From NCBI GenBank assembly GCA_955652455.1, contig CATPBU010000262.1:1-7078 (forward strand): a DNA stretch of 7,078 nucleotides, given 5' to 3'. Positions 1 to 5,924 of this stretch are shown piece after piece. Under the pieces are notes generated by a model. It was given only the letters and a program-made list of their open reading frames with translations, made no database searches and was not told the DNA's origin. The position numbers and the translations under genes were made by a program. Positions within the stretch are counted from its first letter, which is position 1; each line of letters starts with the position of its first letter. Origin of the DNA: Candidatus Dormiibacterota bacterium. GTDB taxonomy: Bacteria > Chloroflexota > Dormibacteria > UBA8260.

Positions 1-1
1 G

Positions 2-2197
2 GTTGGGGTGTCCCAGTCATTTGGCGCGAAGAATGCGAAGGGCAGCGCCACGCTCTCAGCATCGCCGAGCGCCGCCACGACCGCCGGTGACCTCCTCGTC
101 GCCCTGATCCGGGATCGCAATACCAGTGCCCTGGCGCCCGTCAGCAGCGTCACCGACACGGCCGGGAACCATTGGGTCAGGGACGTGAGCGTCACTCGCG
201 GATCACACGTCGACGGGGAGATCTGGTCTGTTGGGAATGCGGCGAGCATTGCCAGCTCTCAAACCATCACGGTGACGGTGGGCGGAGCCTCGGCCGCGAC
301 TTCGGCGATAGCTTTCAGTGTTCTCGACGTGACCGGTGCCTCGGCATCAGCGCTGGACGCGACCGCCACGAACAGCGGCACCACCCAACCGGCCTCGACG
401 GGCACCACCGCTACCACCGCCCAGGCCAGCGAGATCGCCATCGGCGACATCGGCTGGAACCTCAGCGTCACTCCCAGCGGCCAGACCGCGGGCTACACGA
501 CGACTGCGATCGAGCAGTCGACGGTGAGCGGCAGCGCGGCCGGTGAGCAGGCGGCGTGGCAGCTGCTGACGGCCACGGGGCCGCGCAGTTATTCGGCCAC
601 CCTGAGCCCGTCTTCTGTGGCGTGGACAGGGGCAATCGCCACCTTCAGGGTCGGCGCGGCCGCCAGTTCCATCAGTGGCACGGTTACCGACTCGGTCACC
701 CAGGCCCCGATCTCAGGCGCGACCGTGTCATACAGCGGTGGCAGTACCACAACCAACGGCAGCGGCGGTTACACCATGACCAATGTCGCGCCCGGGACGT
801 ACACGGTCACGGCATCCGCGACAGGCTACACGTCGCAGTCCGCGCAGGTGTCCGTGACCGCCGGCATGACCACGACGCAGAGCTTCACCTTGGTACCCCC
901 GCCCGGGAGGATCACCGGCACGGTGACGGACTCCGTCACCACGGCCGCGATTTCCAGCGCGACCATCTCCTACGGCGGTGCCGATGGTAGCGGGAGCACC
1001 ACCACCGGCACCGACGGCACGTACACCCTCGACATGGTCCCGGAAGGGAGCTACACGGTCAGCGTGTCCGCTCCCGGCTACACGACGCAGAGCGCACCCG
1101 TCAGCGTGGCGCCGGGGGCAACCACGACCCAGGACTTCGCGTTGGTAGCGCAACCTGGAACCATCACCGGCACGGTGACGGACTCCGTCACCAGTTCCGC
1201 GATCGCCGGGGCGACCGTCTCCTTCGGCGGTGCAGGGCCGCCTCCGCCTACGCCACACGTCATGGTGGTCATGCTGGAGAACGCGGGCTACCCGGCGACG
1301 CTCGGCTCCTGCACGGTCGACCCCTACCTCTGCTCGCTCGCCAACTCGTACGCCTCGGCGACCAACTGGTACGGCGTCCGCCATCCGAGCCTGCCGAACT
1401 ACCTCGCGGCCACCACGGGCAGCACGCAGGCTTGCACCTCAGACGGCTGTTTGGGCCCATACGCACCGTCGCTCGGAGGTCAACTCAACAGCGCCGGCAT
1501 CCCGTGGGTGGCATGGCTTGAGTCGATGCCCAGCGCCTGTGCCACCAGCGGTACTAAGGCATACGATCGGGCCCACAACCCGTTCTCCTACGAGAGCGAC
1601 ATCAACTGCGCCGCGCAGGACGTGCCGTACCCCGGCGTCAGCGGAGCTGTCAACGTCCTCAGCGGCTCCAGTGCTCCTGCGTTCGTGTGGCTGGGGCCGG
1701 ACGAGACGCACAACATGCACCCGCCCGCCACGGTGGCGGCCGGCGACGCATGGCTAAATGCCAATATCGCTCCGATCCTGGCTTCGCCCTGGTACACCAA
1801 CGGCAACGCGACGGTGATCATCACGATGGACGAGTTCACCGGGGACAAGACCAACGGTGGTGGTCATGTTCCGATGGTGGTCATCTCCAACGCGGCCAGC
1901 GGCAAGGGAGCTTTTGCCGCAACCGGCAACCACTACGGCACCGTGCGCACCGTCGAGGAAGCTTACGGCCTCGGATACCTTGGTGCCGCCTCCGATCCGG
2001 CCAATGGTGATTTGCATGCACTTTTCGGTGTCGGCAACAGCATCACAACCAACGGCAGCGGCGGTTACACCATGACCAATGTCGCGCCCGGGACGTACAC
2101 GGTCACGGCATCCGCGACAGGCCACACGTCGCAGTCAGCGCAGGTGTCCGTGACCGCCGGTGGGACCACGACGCAGAACTTCGTGTTGGTACCCTAG
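2..2197 (+). CDS. Secreted modular protein: AcpA-like phosphoesterase nested within carboxypeptidase-regulatory-like repeats (5' partial)
   Basis: Residues are numbered from the GTG at 8. The frame is open to the window edge and no signal peptide is seen, so the true start lies upstream. Residues 1-220 form a Ser/Thr/Ala-rich beta domain of a kind common in secreted proteins. Repeat 1 is 220-300 and repeat 2 is 301-384; both begin [IV][ST]GTVTDSVT and contain an APGTYTVTA- or PEGSYTVSV-type strand, as in CarboxypepD_reg/Cna-B folds. Repeat 3 starts at 385, breaks at about 410 after SFGGAG, and resumes at about 678. Between the halves, after a PPPPTP linker, lies a phosphoesterase domain (416-676) of the PF04185 type. 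It shows MLENAGY (E424, N425), HPSLPNY (candidate nucleophile S461), a DETHNMH segment, MDE (D608, E609), GGGHVP (H620) and NHYG (H642), the metal- and phosphate-site pattern of this family. Likely exported hydrolysis of phosphate esters is inferred; the substrate is unknown. It ends TAG, 43 bases before another phosphoesterase gene. Confidence 0.85.
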   Translation, partial: VGVSQSFGAKNAKGSATLSASPSAATTAGDLLVALIRDRNTSALAPVSSVTDTAGNHWVRDVSVTRGSHVDGEIWSVGNAASIASSQTITVTVGGASAATSAIAFSVLDVTGASASALDATATNSGTTQPASTGTTATTAQASEIAIGDIGWNLSVTPSGQTAGYTTTAIEQSTVSGSAAGEQAAWQLLTATGPRSYSATLSPSSVAWTGAIATFRVGAAASSISGTVTDSVTQAPISGATVSYSGGSTTTNGSGGYTMTNVAPGTYTVTASATGYTSQSAQVSVTAGMTTTQSFTLVPPPGRITGTVTDSVTTAAISSATISYGGADGSGSTTTGTDGTYTLDMVPEGSYTVSVSAPGYTTQSAPVSVAPGATTTQDFALVAQPGTITGTVTDSVTSSAIAGATVSFGGAGPPPPTPHVMVVMLENAGYPATLGSCTVDPYLCSLANSYASATNWYGVRHPSLPNYLAATTGSTQACTSDGCLGPYAPSLGGQLNSAGIPWVAWLESMPSACATSGTKAYDRAHNPFSYESDINCAAQDVPYPGVSGAVNVLSGSSAPAFVWLGPDETHNMHPPATVAAGDAWLNANIAPILASPWYTNGNATVIITMDEFTGDKTNGGGHVPMVVISNAASGKGAFAATGNHYGTVRTVEEAYGLGYLGAASDPANGDLHALFGVGNSITTNGSGGYTMTNVAPGTYTVTASATGHTSQSAQVSVTAGGTTTQNFVLVP
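748..898 (+). repeat. Direct repeat copy A (second half of beta repeat 1)
   Basis: This stretch matches 2044-2194 at a constant offset of 1296 bases (432 codons, in frame). I count 9 mismatches in 151 positions and none in the first 79 bases (748-826 against 2044-2122). It encodes the TTNGSGGYTM to TLVP half of a carboxypeptidase-regulatory-like repeat. The identity is far higher than between repeats 1 and 2 of the same protein, which points to recent duplication or gene conversion. Confidence 0.93.
911..941 (+). repeat. 31-base perfect direct repeat, copy 1 (start of beta repeat 2)
   Basis: The 31 bases at 911-941 recur exactly at 1163-1193, 252 bases (84 codons) downstream. They encode ITGTVTDSVT, the first strand of beta repeats 2 and 3. 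Identity at the third codon positions shows the repeats are young or kept alike by conversion. Confidence 0.9.
1163..1193 (+). repeat. 31-base perfect direct repeat, copy 2 (start of split beta repeat 3)
   Basis: Identical to 911-941. It marks the first half of the third beta repeat, which runs only about 25 residues before the PPPPTP linker and the inserted phosphoesterase domain. Confidence 0.9.
2044..2194 (+). repeat. Direct repeat copy B (second half of split beta repeat 3)
   Basis: This is the partner of 748-898, about 94% identical without gaps. It directly follows the phosphoesterase domain and completes the third beta repeat, whose first half lies near 1160-1237. Differences cluster in the last third, for example TAC to CAC (Tyr to His) and GGCATG to GGTGGG (Gly-Met to Gly-Gly). 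The gene stops one base after this repeat. Confidence 0.93.
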
Positions 2198-2216
2198 TCT
2201 GGTACAATCGCCGGCA

Positions 2217-2230
2217 GGGAGGTGGGAGGG
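2217..2230 (+). promoter_or_regulatory. Purine-rich ribosome binding site of the second phosphoesterase
   Basis: A run of G and A containing two GGAGG/GGGAGG-like cores lies 10-19 bases before the ATG at 2241. It favours that ATG over the far upstream in-frame GTG at 2160, which lies inside the preceding gene and would put about 27 unlikely residues before a normal signal peptide. Confidence 0.55.
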
Positions 2231-2240
2231 CTTGAAGCTG

Positions 2241-3683
2241 ATGCGTTCATCCGTGCCTGTTAACCGGGCCCGTGTGAGTGCGACCCCACGGCGGCGAGGT
2301 TTGCCCATCTTCGTCAGCCTCGGTATCGCTTTGATCGCGGTGGCCGGGTCTCCCGCCATTGCCGCGCACGGCTCTGGATTTACGACACCGATTCAGCATG
2401 TAGTCTTCCTCATCCAAGAGAACCACTCCTTCGATAACGTCCTTGGAGCCTGGTGTGCGCAAAGCGGCCGCTGCGACGGGGCTACGAGCGGGTTGGTTCA
2501 GGGAGGCGGTTCAGTTCCGCTGACCGTAGCCACGGACAATGTGGTTCAGGTCATCCATTCCAGCTCAGCACAGACGACCGCCATCGACGGGGGGAAGATG
2601 GACGGCTTCTCGCAGCTTCAGGGTTGCACAAAAACAACCGGGTACAAGTGCTACACCCAGTACGCAGCGTCGTCGACGGCCATACACAACGTGGCGACGC
2701 TTGCCAACAACTACGTGGTCTCTGACCGCACATTCGAGGACGGACCGGTTTCCTCCTGGGGCATGCACGTCCAGGCGGTGGCCGCAACCAGCGACGGCTT
2801 CATCGGAGGCGGCACGCCCCACCCGGGCACCAAGGGCGTTTTGGGGGACGGATGGGGGTGTGATTCAGGCCGTGACACCACGTGGCAGAGCCCGCAGGGA
2901 AAACAGGCGCAAGTGCCGTCGTGCGTCCCCGATCCGTCGCTCTCTCTCCCCAACGGAGGCGCCTACCGGCCGACGCCGGTGGCGCCCGTCCCCACGATCA
3001 TGGACAGTCTCGACACAGCAACGCTGACCTGGATGCTGTACGGAGGTCAGCCCGGCGGTGGCACAGGGGGTCAGGGAGACAACAGCGGCAATGCGACAGG
3101 GTACGGCTGGGCGATCTGCCCAACTTTCGCGAGATGTTTCAACCGGTCGCCGTCGCGAATGGCGCCAACTACCCAATTTGCCAGCGATGCGGCGGCGGGT
3201 AAACTGCCGAACTTCTCCGTCATCACGCCGACCCAGATAGACTCGCAGCACAACGGCGATTCCATGACTGTTGGCGACAATTGGGTCGGCTCCGTGGTCA
3301 ACGCGGTCGAGAGCAGCCCTGAGTGGTCGTCCACCGCCATCTTCATCACGTGGGATGATTGCGGATGCTTCTACGACCATGTCGCCCCTCCGGCCGGACG
3401 TGGAATCAGGGTGCCGATGCTGATCGTGAGCCCGTACCCCGTGTCCAGCCATCGGGACTCCACGACGGCATCGTTTGCCTCCGTGCTGGCATTCACCGAA
3501 TCGGCCTTCGGTATTCAGCCGATCACGGGGACGACCTGGGACTCCAGTGCCTACAACTACATGAACAGCTTTGACTTTTCGCAGGCGCCGCATTCACCTG
3601 TGCAGTTGAACATGACGCCGGTTACACCGCAGATGCTGCAAGCGGTGCAAGCCAGCCCTGCCGACCCCAACGACCCCACTTGA
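2241..3683 (+). CDS. Secreted phosphoesterase (phospholipase C / acid phosphatase-like, PF04185 type)
   Basis: This gives 480 residues from the ATG preceded by a GGAGG-type site. The N-terminus is basic (RARVSATPRRRG) and followed by a hydrophobic stretch at about residues 23-42, ending in a SPAIAA-like cleavage area, so it is exported by Sec (or lipid-free Tat-like) signal. The family is the bacterial phosphoesterase group that includes phospholipases C and AcpA. Visible motifs in order are IQENHSFDNVLG (E60 and N61 as metal ligands), SSWGMH near residue 172 (position of the SxPNH/SWxxxH nucleophile segment), WDDCGCFYDHV (D372, D373, D379, H380), RVPMLIVSPY, and DSTTASFASVLAFTE followed by FGI. 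The C-terminal NSFDFSQAP-type block is also usual in the subfamily. Length is typical for family members. The reaction is hydrolysis of a phosphomonoester or phosphodiester; which one cannot be read from sequence. It sits 43 bases after another phosphoesterase on the same strand and may share its transcript. Confidence 0.88.
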   Translation: MRSSVPVNRARVSATPRRRGLPIFVSLGIALIAVAGSPAIAAHGSGFTTPIQHVVFLIQENHSFDNVLGAWCAQSGRCDGATSGLVQGGGSVPLTVATDNVVQVIHSSSAQTTAIDGGKMDGFSQLQGCTKTTGYKCYTQYAASSTAIHNVATLANNYVVSDRTFEDGPVSSWGMHVQAVAATSDGFIGGGTPHPGTKGVLGDGWGCDSGRDTTWQSPQGKQAQVPSCVPDPSLSLPNGGAYRPTPVAPVPTIMDSLDTATLTWMLYGGQPGGGTGGQGDNSGNATGYGWAICPTFARCFNRSPSRMAPTTQFASDAAAGKLPNFSVITPTQIDSQHNGDSMTVGDNWVGSVVNAVESSPEWSSTAIFITWDDCGCFYDHVAPPAGRGIRVPMLIVSPYPVSSHRDSTTASFASVLAFTESAFGIQPITGTTWDSSAYNYMNSFDFSQAPHSPVQLNMTPVTPQMLQAVQASPADPNDPT

Positions 3684-3693
3684 CCGAGGTGGG
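3675..3693 (+). terminator. Possible hairpin terminator overlapping the stop of the phosphoesterase gene
   Basis: CCCACTT at 3675-3681 and AGGTGGG at 3687-3693 form a 7-bp stem with one G-T pair and a 5-base loop that contains part of the TGA stop. No T-run follows, so it would be a weak or U-tract-less terminator. It lies where the plus-strand phosphoesterase gene meets the convergent minus-strand gene ending at 3751. Confidence 0.3.
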
Positions 3694-3750
3694 CTCAACA
3701 TTGGACGCGGCGTTGCATGCCGACTGCGCAGCGGCCCTGGAGTGGGTCCT

Positions 3751-4605
3751 CTAGCGCCGTCGCCAGGTGGCCGCCAAGGGCGCCAGTGTCAGAGCACCGA
3801 TAGAACCCACCAGGGCGTCTGGGTACAAAGAGAACAGCGGCGCGATGTAGACAGCCCCGCCGGCGACGACCACGGTCCGCCAGAGTCGTGCCAGCGTCCA
3901 ACGCCGCCGCCAGAGGCCCAAAAACAGTCCGCCAAGCAGCACGCCTGCGATCAGCAGCCACGGCTTCTGTGCTTGAAGTTGGGCGGCTACCACGAGTGCC
4001 CCAAGGACGCCGTAGCGCCACATGAGACCCCACACGATGTTTGGCAGCCAAGAATGTCGCGTCGGCAAACGCGCTTCGACCTGGCGAGCCTTTGCCGACG
4101 AACTGACGGGTTCCCGATGAGAGGGGTCGGTCGGTCGTGGGCGCCGTATATTCGTCGCCCTCCGTTGAGTCGGCCGACTGCGGCCTCGCCGAGCCTCGAC
4201 CTGCCAAGGCGCGGCCGTCGACGGCGCAGCACCCTTCAGGGAGGGCGATCTTGGGGGCGAGGGAGGCGGGCTCGCCGGCCGCAAAATGGGCAACGGACGG
4301 CGCCGCGCCAACGCGTCATGGCACGCCTGGCCATACGCGAGCCAGTCCCCATGGGAGCGGACGTCGAGAACGCCCTGTGCGGCGGCGATCTCGCGGCCGA
4401 AGGTGGCGAGGTCGTCCGTGCGGCTCATCGTTTGGACCCAATGAAGTGACGGCGTTGAAGGCTCCGTTCCGCCCGGGAACTCCCGTCGGACGATTCTCTG
4501 CACTGTAAACGGCGGCATGGCTGCCGGGGTTATCGAGCGTGACTGTCCTCCGGTTCCTTCTCCGTGCGGAGGCGGCTGCTCCGCCCCGACATTGGTGTCG
4601 CTCAT
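3751..4605 (-). CDS. Hypothetical protein with proline/arginine-rich linker and four C-terminal membrane helices
   Basis: No family is recognised. From the ATG at 4605 it has 284 residues. Residues 1-60 are polar; about 60-100 look globular (MSRTDDLATFGREIAAAQG onward). Residues 101-190 are low-complexity, rich in Pro, Arg and Ser (PASPPPSPPRSP). The C-terminus has four hydrophobic segments at about 198-212, 215-232, 244-260 and 264-279. A basic loop (WRRRWTLARLWR) lies between segments 2 and 3, and the terminus is WRRR. By the positive-inside rule both ends should be cytoplasmic. The start at 4605 is chosen because its ATG overlaps the TGA of the upstream short frame as ATGA, and GAGG lies about 8 bases before it; a TTG six codons upstream (4623) is less likely. 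M60 is another possible start. Arrangement as a cytosolic domain, flexible linker and membrane anchor is inference; function is unknown. Confidence 0.65.
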   Translation of the reverse strand: MSDTNVGAEQPPPHGEGTGGQSRSITPAAMPPFTVQRIVRREFPGGTEPSTPSLHWVQTMSRTDDLATFGREIAAAQGVLDVRSHGDWLAYGQACHDALARRRPLPILRPASPPPSPPRSPSLKGAAPSTAAPWQVEARRGRSRPTQRRATNIRRPRPTDPSHREPVSSSAKARQVEARLPTRHSWLPNIVWGLMWRYGVLGALVVAAQLQAQKPWLLIAGVLLGGLFLGLWRRRWTLARLWRTVVVAGGAVYIAPLFSLYPDALVGSIGALTLAPLAATWRRR

Positions 4606-4694
4606 CTCCTGATCCTCAGCCAAACGAGCTGAAGAATGACGAGCACGACCACGACCGCGAGCAGATTGAGCAGGGTTTTGGCGACGACCACCAC
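4602..4694 (-). CDS. Possible very small single-helix membrane peptide
   Basis: This minus-strand frame ends in TGA at 4602-4604, overlapping the ATG of the next gene as ATGA, a typical sign of translational coupling. From the GTG at 4694 it encodes about 30 residues: an almost unbroken hydrophobic helix rich in Val and Leu, then WLRIRR, a basic end expected to stay cytoplasmic. The frame stays open upstream to a GTG at 4811, but that extra part is Pro/His/Cys-rich and unlike a protein. No good ribosome binding site is visible before either GTG, so the start is uncertain. Its partner may be the four-helix protein downstream. It could also be chance open frame in GC-rich DNA. Confidence 0.35.
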   Translation of the reverse strand: MVVVAKTLLNLLAVVVVLVILQLVWLRIRR

Positions 4695-4866
4695 GATCGT
4701 GAGAGCTAGGCCCTCACAATGACCAGACCGATGAGGGTGGGACCGATGCGCCGCGGGCGTGGGGTGTTCACAGTCCCTGCAGCCCGGTGTTCGCCCGGCT
4801 GATGCTGGCACGTCGCGGATCGTGGGGGGTCATCCGGCGGCGTGCCTCCTGTACGCGGCGAGATTA

Positions 4867-5112
4867 GTGCTGGCGAGCACCACGGCCAGGGTGCAGCGCC
4901 ACCAGCCACCACCCTGGGAACCGGCACCTGAGTTGCCCAAAGGGCACATCGGGGCGGCGGAGTGGTGGGCGGTCGGTGGCGCGCTGCTGTTGATCGCGCT
5001 GCTCATGGTCTTGGTGCGACACCATACCCGGGGACTTGGTCCGCGGAGCGCGCTCGGCCTGTTGAGGGACCTGACACTCGGCACCGAGCGGGCGGACGAT
5101 GCCCCACGGTGA
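4867..5112 (+). CDS. Possible small membrane protein, unrecognised
   Basis: From the GTG at 4867 this gives 81 residues; a GGCGAG four bases upstream is a weak ribosome binding site. Other in-frame starts are GTG at 4822 and GTG at 4891. The N-terminal part is Pro-rich (QPPPWEPAPELPKGH), followed by one strong hydrophobic helix at about residues 33-50 (WWAVGGALLLIALLMVLV) and a basic tail (RHHTRGLGPR) ending with an acidic stretch. Third codon positions are mostly G or C, as in the confident genes nearby, which supports coding. No family is recognised and neighbours give no clue, as the next ~300 bases hold no clear gene. It might be the remaining end of a larger broken gene. Confidence 0.35.
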   Translation: MLASTTARVQRHQPPPWEPAPELPKGHIGAAEWWAVGGALLLIALLMVLVRHHTRGLGPRSALGLLRDLTLGTERADDAPR

Positions 5113-5415
5113 ACTTCAAGGCCGCGCCCTCGCTCTCGGAATCCTCGCGGTGGAGTGGGACTGGCCGGGTGCGACAACCTGACTCCGGCCCGTGCGACGG
5201 ACCCATCGAGCGCCGGCTCGCCGATGAAGCTGTGGCCGGTCAGCCGCAGGCTGCTGTTCTCCAGACAGAGGACCGCCATCGCGATCGGCAGGTCGAATGT
5301 CAAGCAGTCGCCGCCATGCCCCGCGCGCGTCGCAGTCGAGGAGTTACCAGTTCGCCCGCCGCATCCTCCAGCTCGCCCGCCAGCTTTCAACCAGGACGCC
5401 GGCGCGGAGGGACGG
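5113..5415. other. Region without a convincing gene, probable decayed coding sequence
   Basis: No open frame here covers the region with consistent protein-like sequence. Short stretches look coding in different frames. On the minus strand, from an ATG at 5279, there is MAVLCLENSSLRLTGHSF and about 20 further sensible residues that then dissolve into Pro/Arg/Ser-rich text. On the plus strand, a 27-codon frame at 5099-5182 reads MPHGELQGRALALGILAVEW and then stops soon after. Such a patchwork fits remnants of broken genes, but GC-rich DNA also produces it by chance. Confidence 0.4.
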
Positions 5416-5766
5416 TCAGAGCTCCTTTCGCATCTGCACCGACGTTTCGTGGTAACCCAGGCCAGTGTAGAGGGCTCGAGCAACCAGGTTCTGCCCAAAA
5501 ACGTTGAGGGCCAGGGCGTGCAGGCCGTTGCGTCCCATCCATAGCCAGCCAACGGGTTGCCCATCCGCCTCCACCCTGAAGATCAATTGACCGGTAGTGG
5601 CGAGCCCGTCAGGAAGGAGTTCAGCATCTTCGCGTCGGGCCTTCTCCTCGGCTGCCTCACGAGTCATGCTTCCCGAGGCAACGATCTGGTCGACGTACGA
5701 CCGGTACTCCGCGGCTTTATACGCGTCGAACTCGTCGGCGTTCGGGTGGCGTAGGGTCACCGTCAC
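5416..5766 (-). CDS. GNAT N-acetyltransferase-like protein lacking the central acetyl-CoA-binding core
   Basis: The GTG at 5766 follows an in-frame TAG directly, with GGGGAGGAG about 13 bases upstream; the GTG at 5760 is an alternative. The product has 116 residues. Residues 1-75 resemble the N-terminal half of GNAT proteins: LRHPNADEFDAYK, a helix with MTREAAEEKARRE, then LLPDGLATTGQ and the strands LIFRVEADGQPVGWLWMG. Residues 82-116 match the usual C-terminal part (ALNVFGQNLVARALYTGLGY, then ending QMRKEL). In known members roughly 40-50 residues lie between these parts, with the strand and the RGxGxG/A loop that holds acetyl-CoA pyrophosphate. Here WMGRNG joins straight to LHALALNVFG. The reading frame is intact, but acetyl transfer seems unlikely, so this is best seen as an internally deleted, probably inactive gene. 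It lies downstream of an oxidoreductase gene on the same strand, separated by a hairpin. Confidence 0.75.
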   Translation of the reverse strand: MTVTLRHPNADEFDAYKAAEYRSYVDQIVASGSMTREAAEEKARREDAELLPDGLATTGQLIFRVEADGQPVGWLWMGRNGLHALALNVFGQNLVARALYTGLGYHETSVQMRKEL

Positions 5767-5898
5767 CTAGACAATATTGCTCCTCCCCTCTAACCCTGCG
5801 TTGGGCCTTATCGCGGCGTTGAGCGTGCGGTTGCGGAGGCAGCGCGATCGCAAGGTCGAGTGCCTGTTAGTACCCTCCTTGAGGCCAGCCGCGGAGAG

Positions 5899-5924
5899 GG
5901 CGCCCGCCTGACCCACGGGGCGCC
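5899..5924 (-). terminator. Hairpin immediately after the oxidoreductase stop
   Basis: GGCGCCC at 5899-5905 and GGGCGCC at 5918-5924 form a perfect 7-bp all-G/C stem with a 12-base loop. It abuts the stop codon of the minus-strand oxidoreductase gene (TGA at 5927-5925). There is no T-run after it on the minus strand, so it may be a GC-rich terminator of the U-tract-poor kind or an mRNA-stabilising end. The remaining intergenic bases 5767-5898 show no gene or clear promoter. Confidence 0.45.

Noticed and set aside
748..1193. Direct repeats as a CRISPR or satellite array
   Set aside because: The repeats are in frame, unevenly spaced and encode successive beta-sandwich domains, so they are protein repeats.
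728..1384. 218-codon open frame on the minus strand
   Set aside because: It is antisense to the repeat region of the large secreted protein. Its Arg/Gly/Val/Asp-rich text with repeated blocks simply mirrors those repeats.
2186..2207. Hairpin around the stop of the first gene (TTG-g-TACC, loop, GGTACAA)
   Set aside because: Only a 7-bp, AT-containing stem with a bulge and no T-run. It is better explained as chance within the repeat remnant than as a terminator.
2160..2240. Upstream GTG start for the second phosphoesterase
   Set aside because: It would begin inside the preceding gene and add 27 residues before a normal signal peptide; ATG 2241 has the better ribosome binding site.
2195..2263. 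TAG read through as an amino acid
   Set aside because: The frame continues for only 21 codons to TAA and the similarity to a repeat ends after about 7 codons, so a functional extension is unlikely.
2865..3593. 242-codon open frame on the minus strand
   Set aside because: Antisense to the second phosphoesterase, with Arg- and His-rich composition and no domain sense; the plus-strand frame has clear family motifs.
3742..4449. 235-codon open frame on the plus strand
   Set aside because: Shadow of the minus-strand four-helix protein. Its translation is polar, Arg/Pro/Gln-rich and without pattern.
4830..5564. 244-codon minus-strand frame
   Set aside because: Its N-terminal third is a shadow of the GNAT-like gene and its last third is antisense to the plus-strand membrane protein frame. 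Only a central part near 5190-5310 looks protein-like, and that is reported as a fragment.
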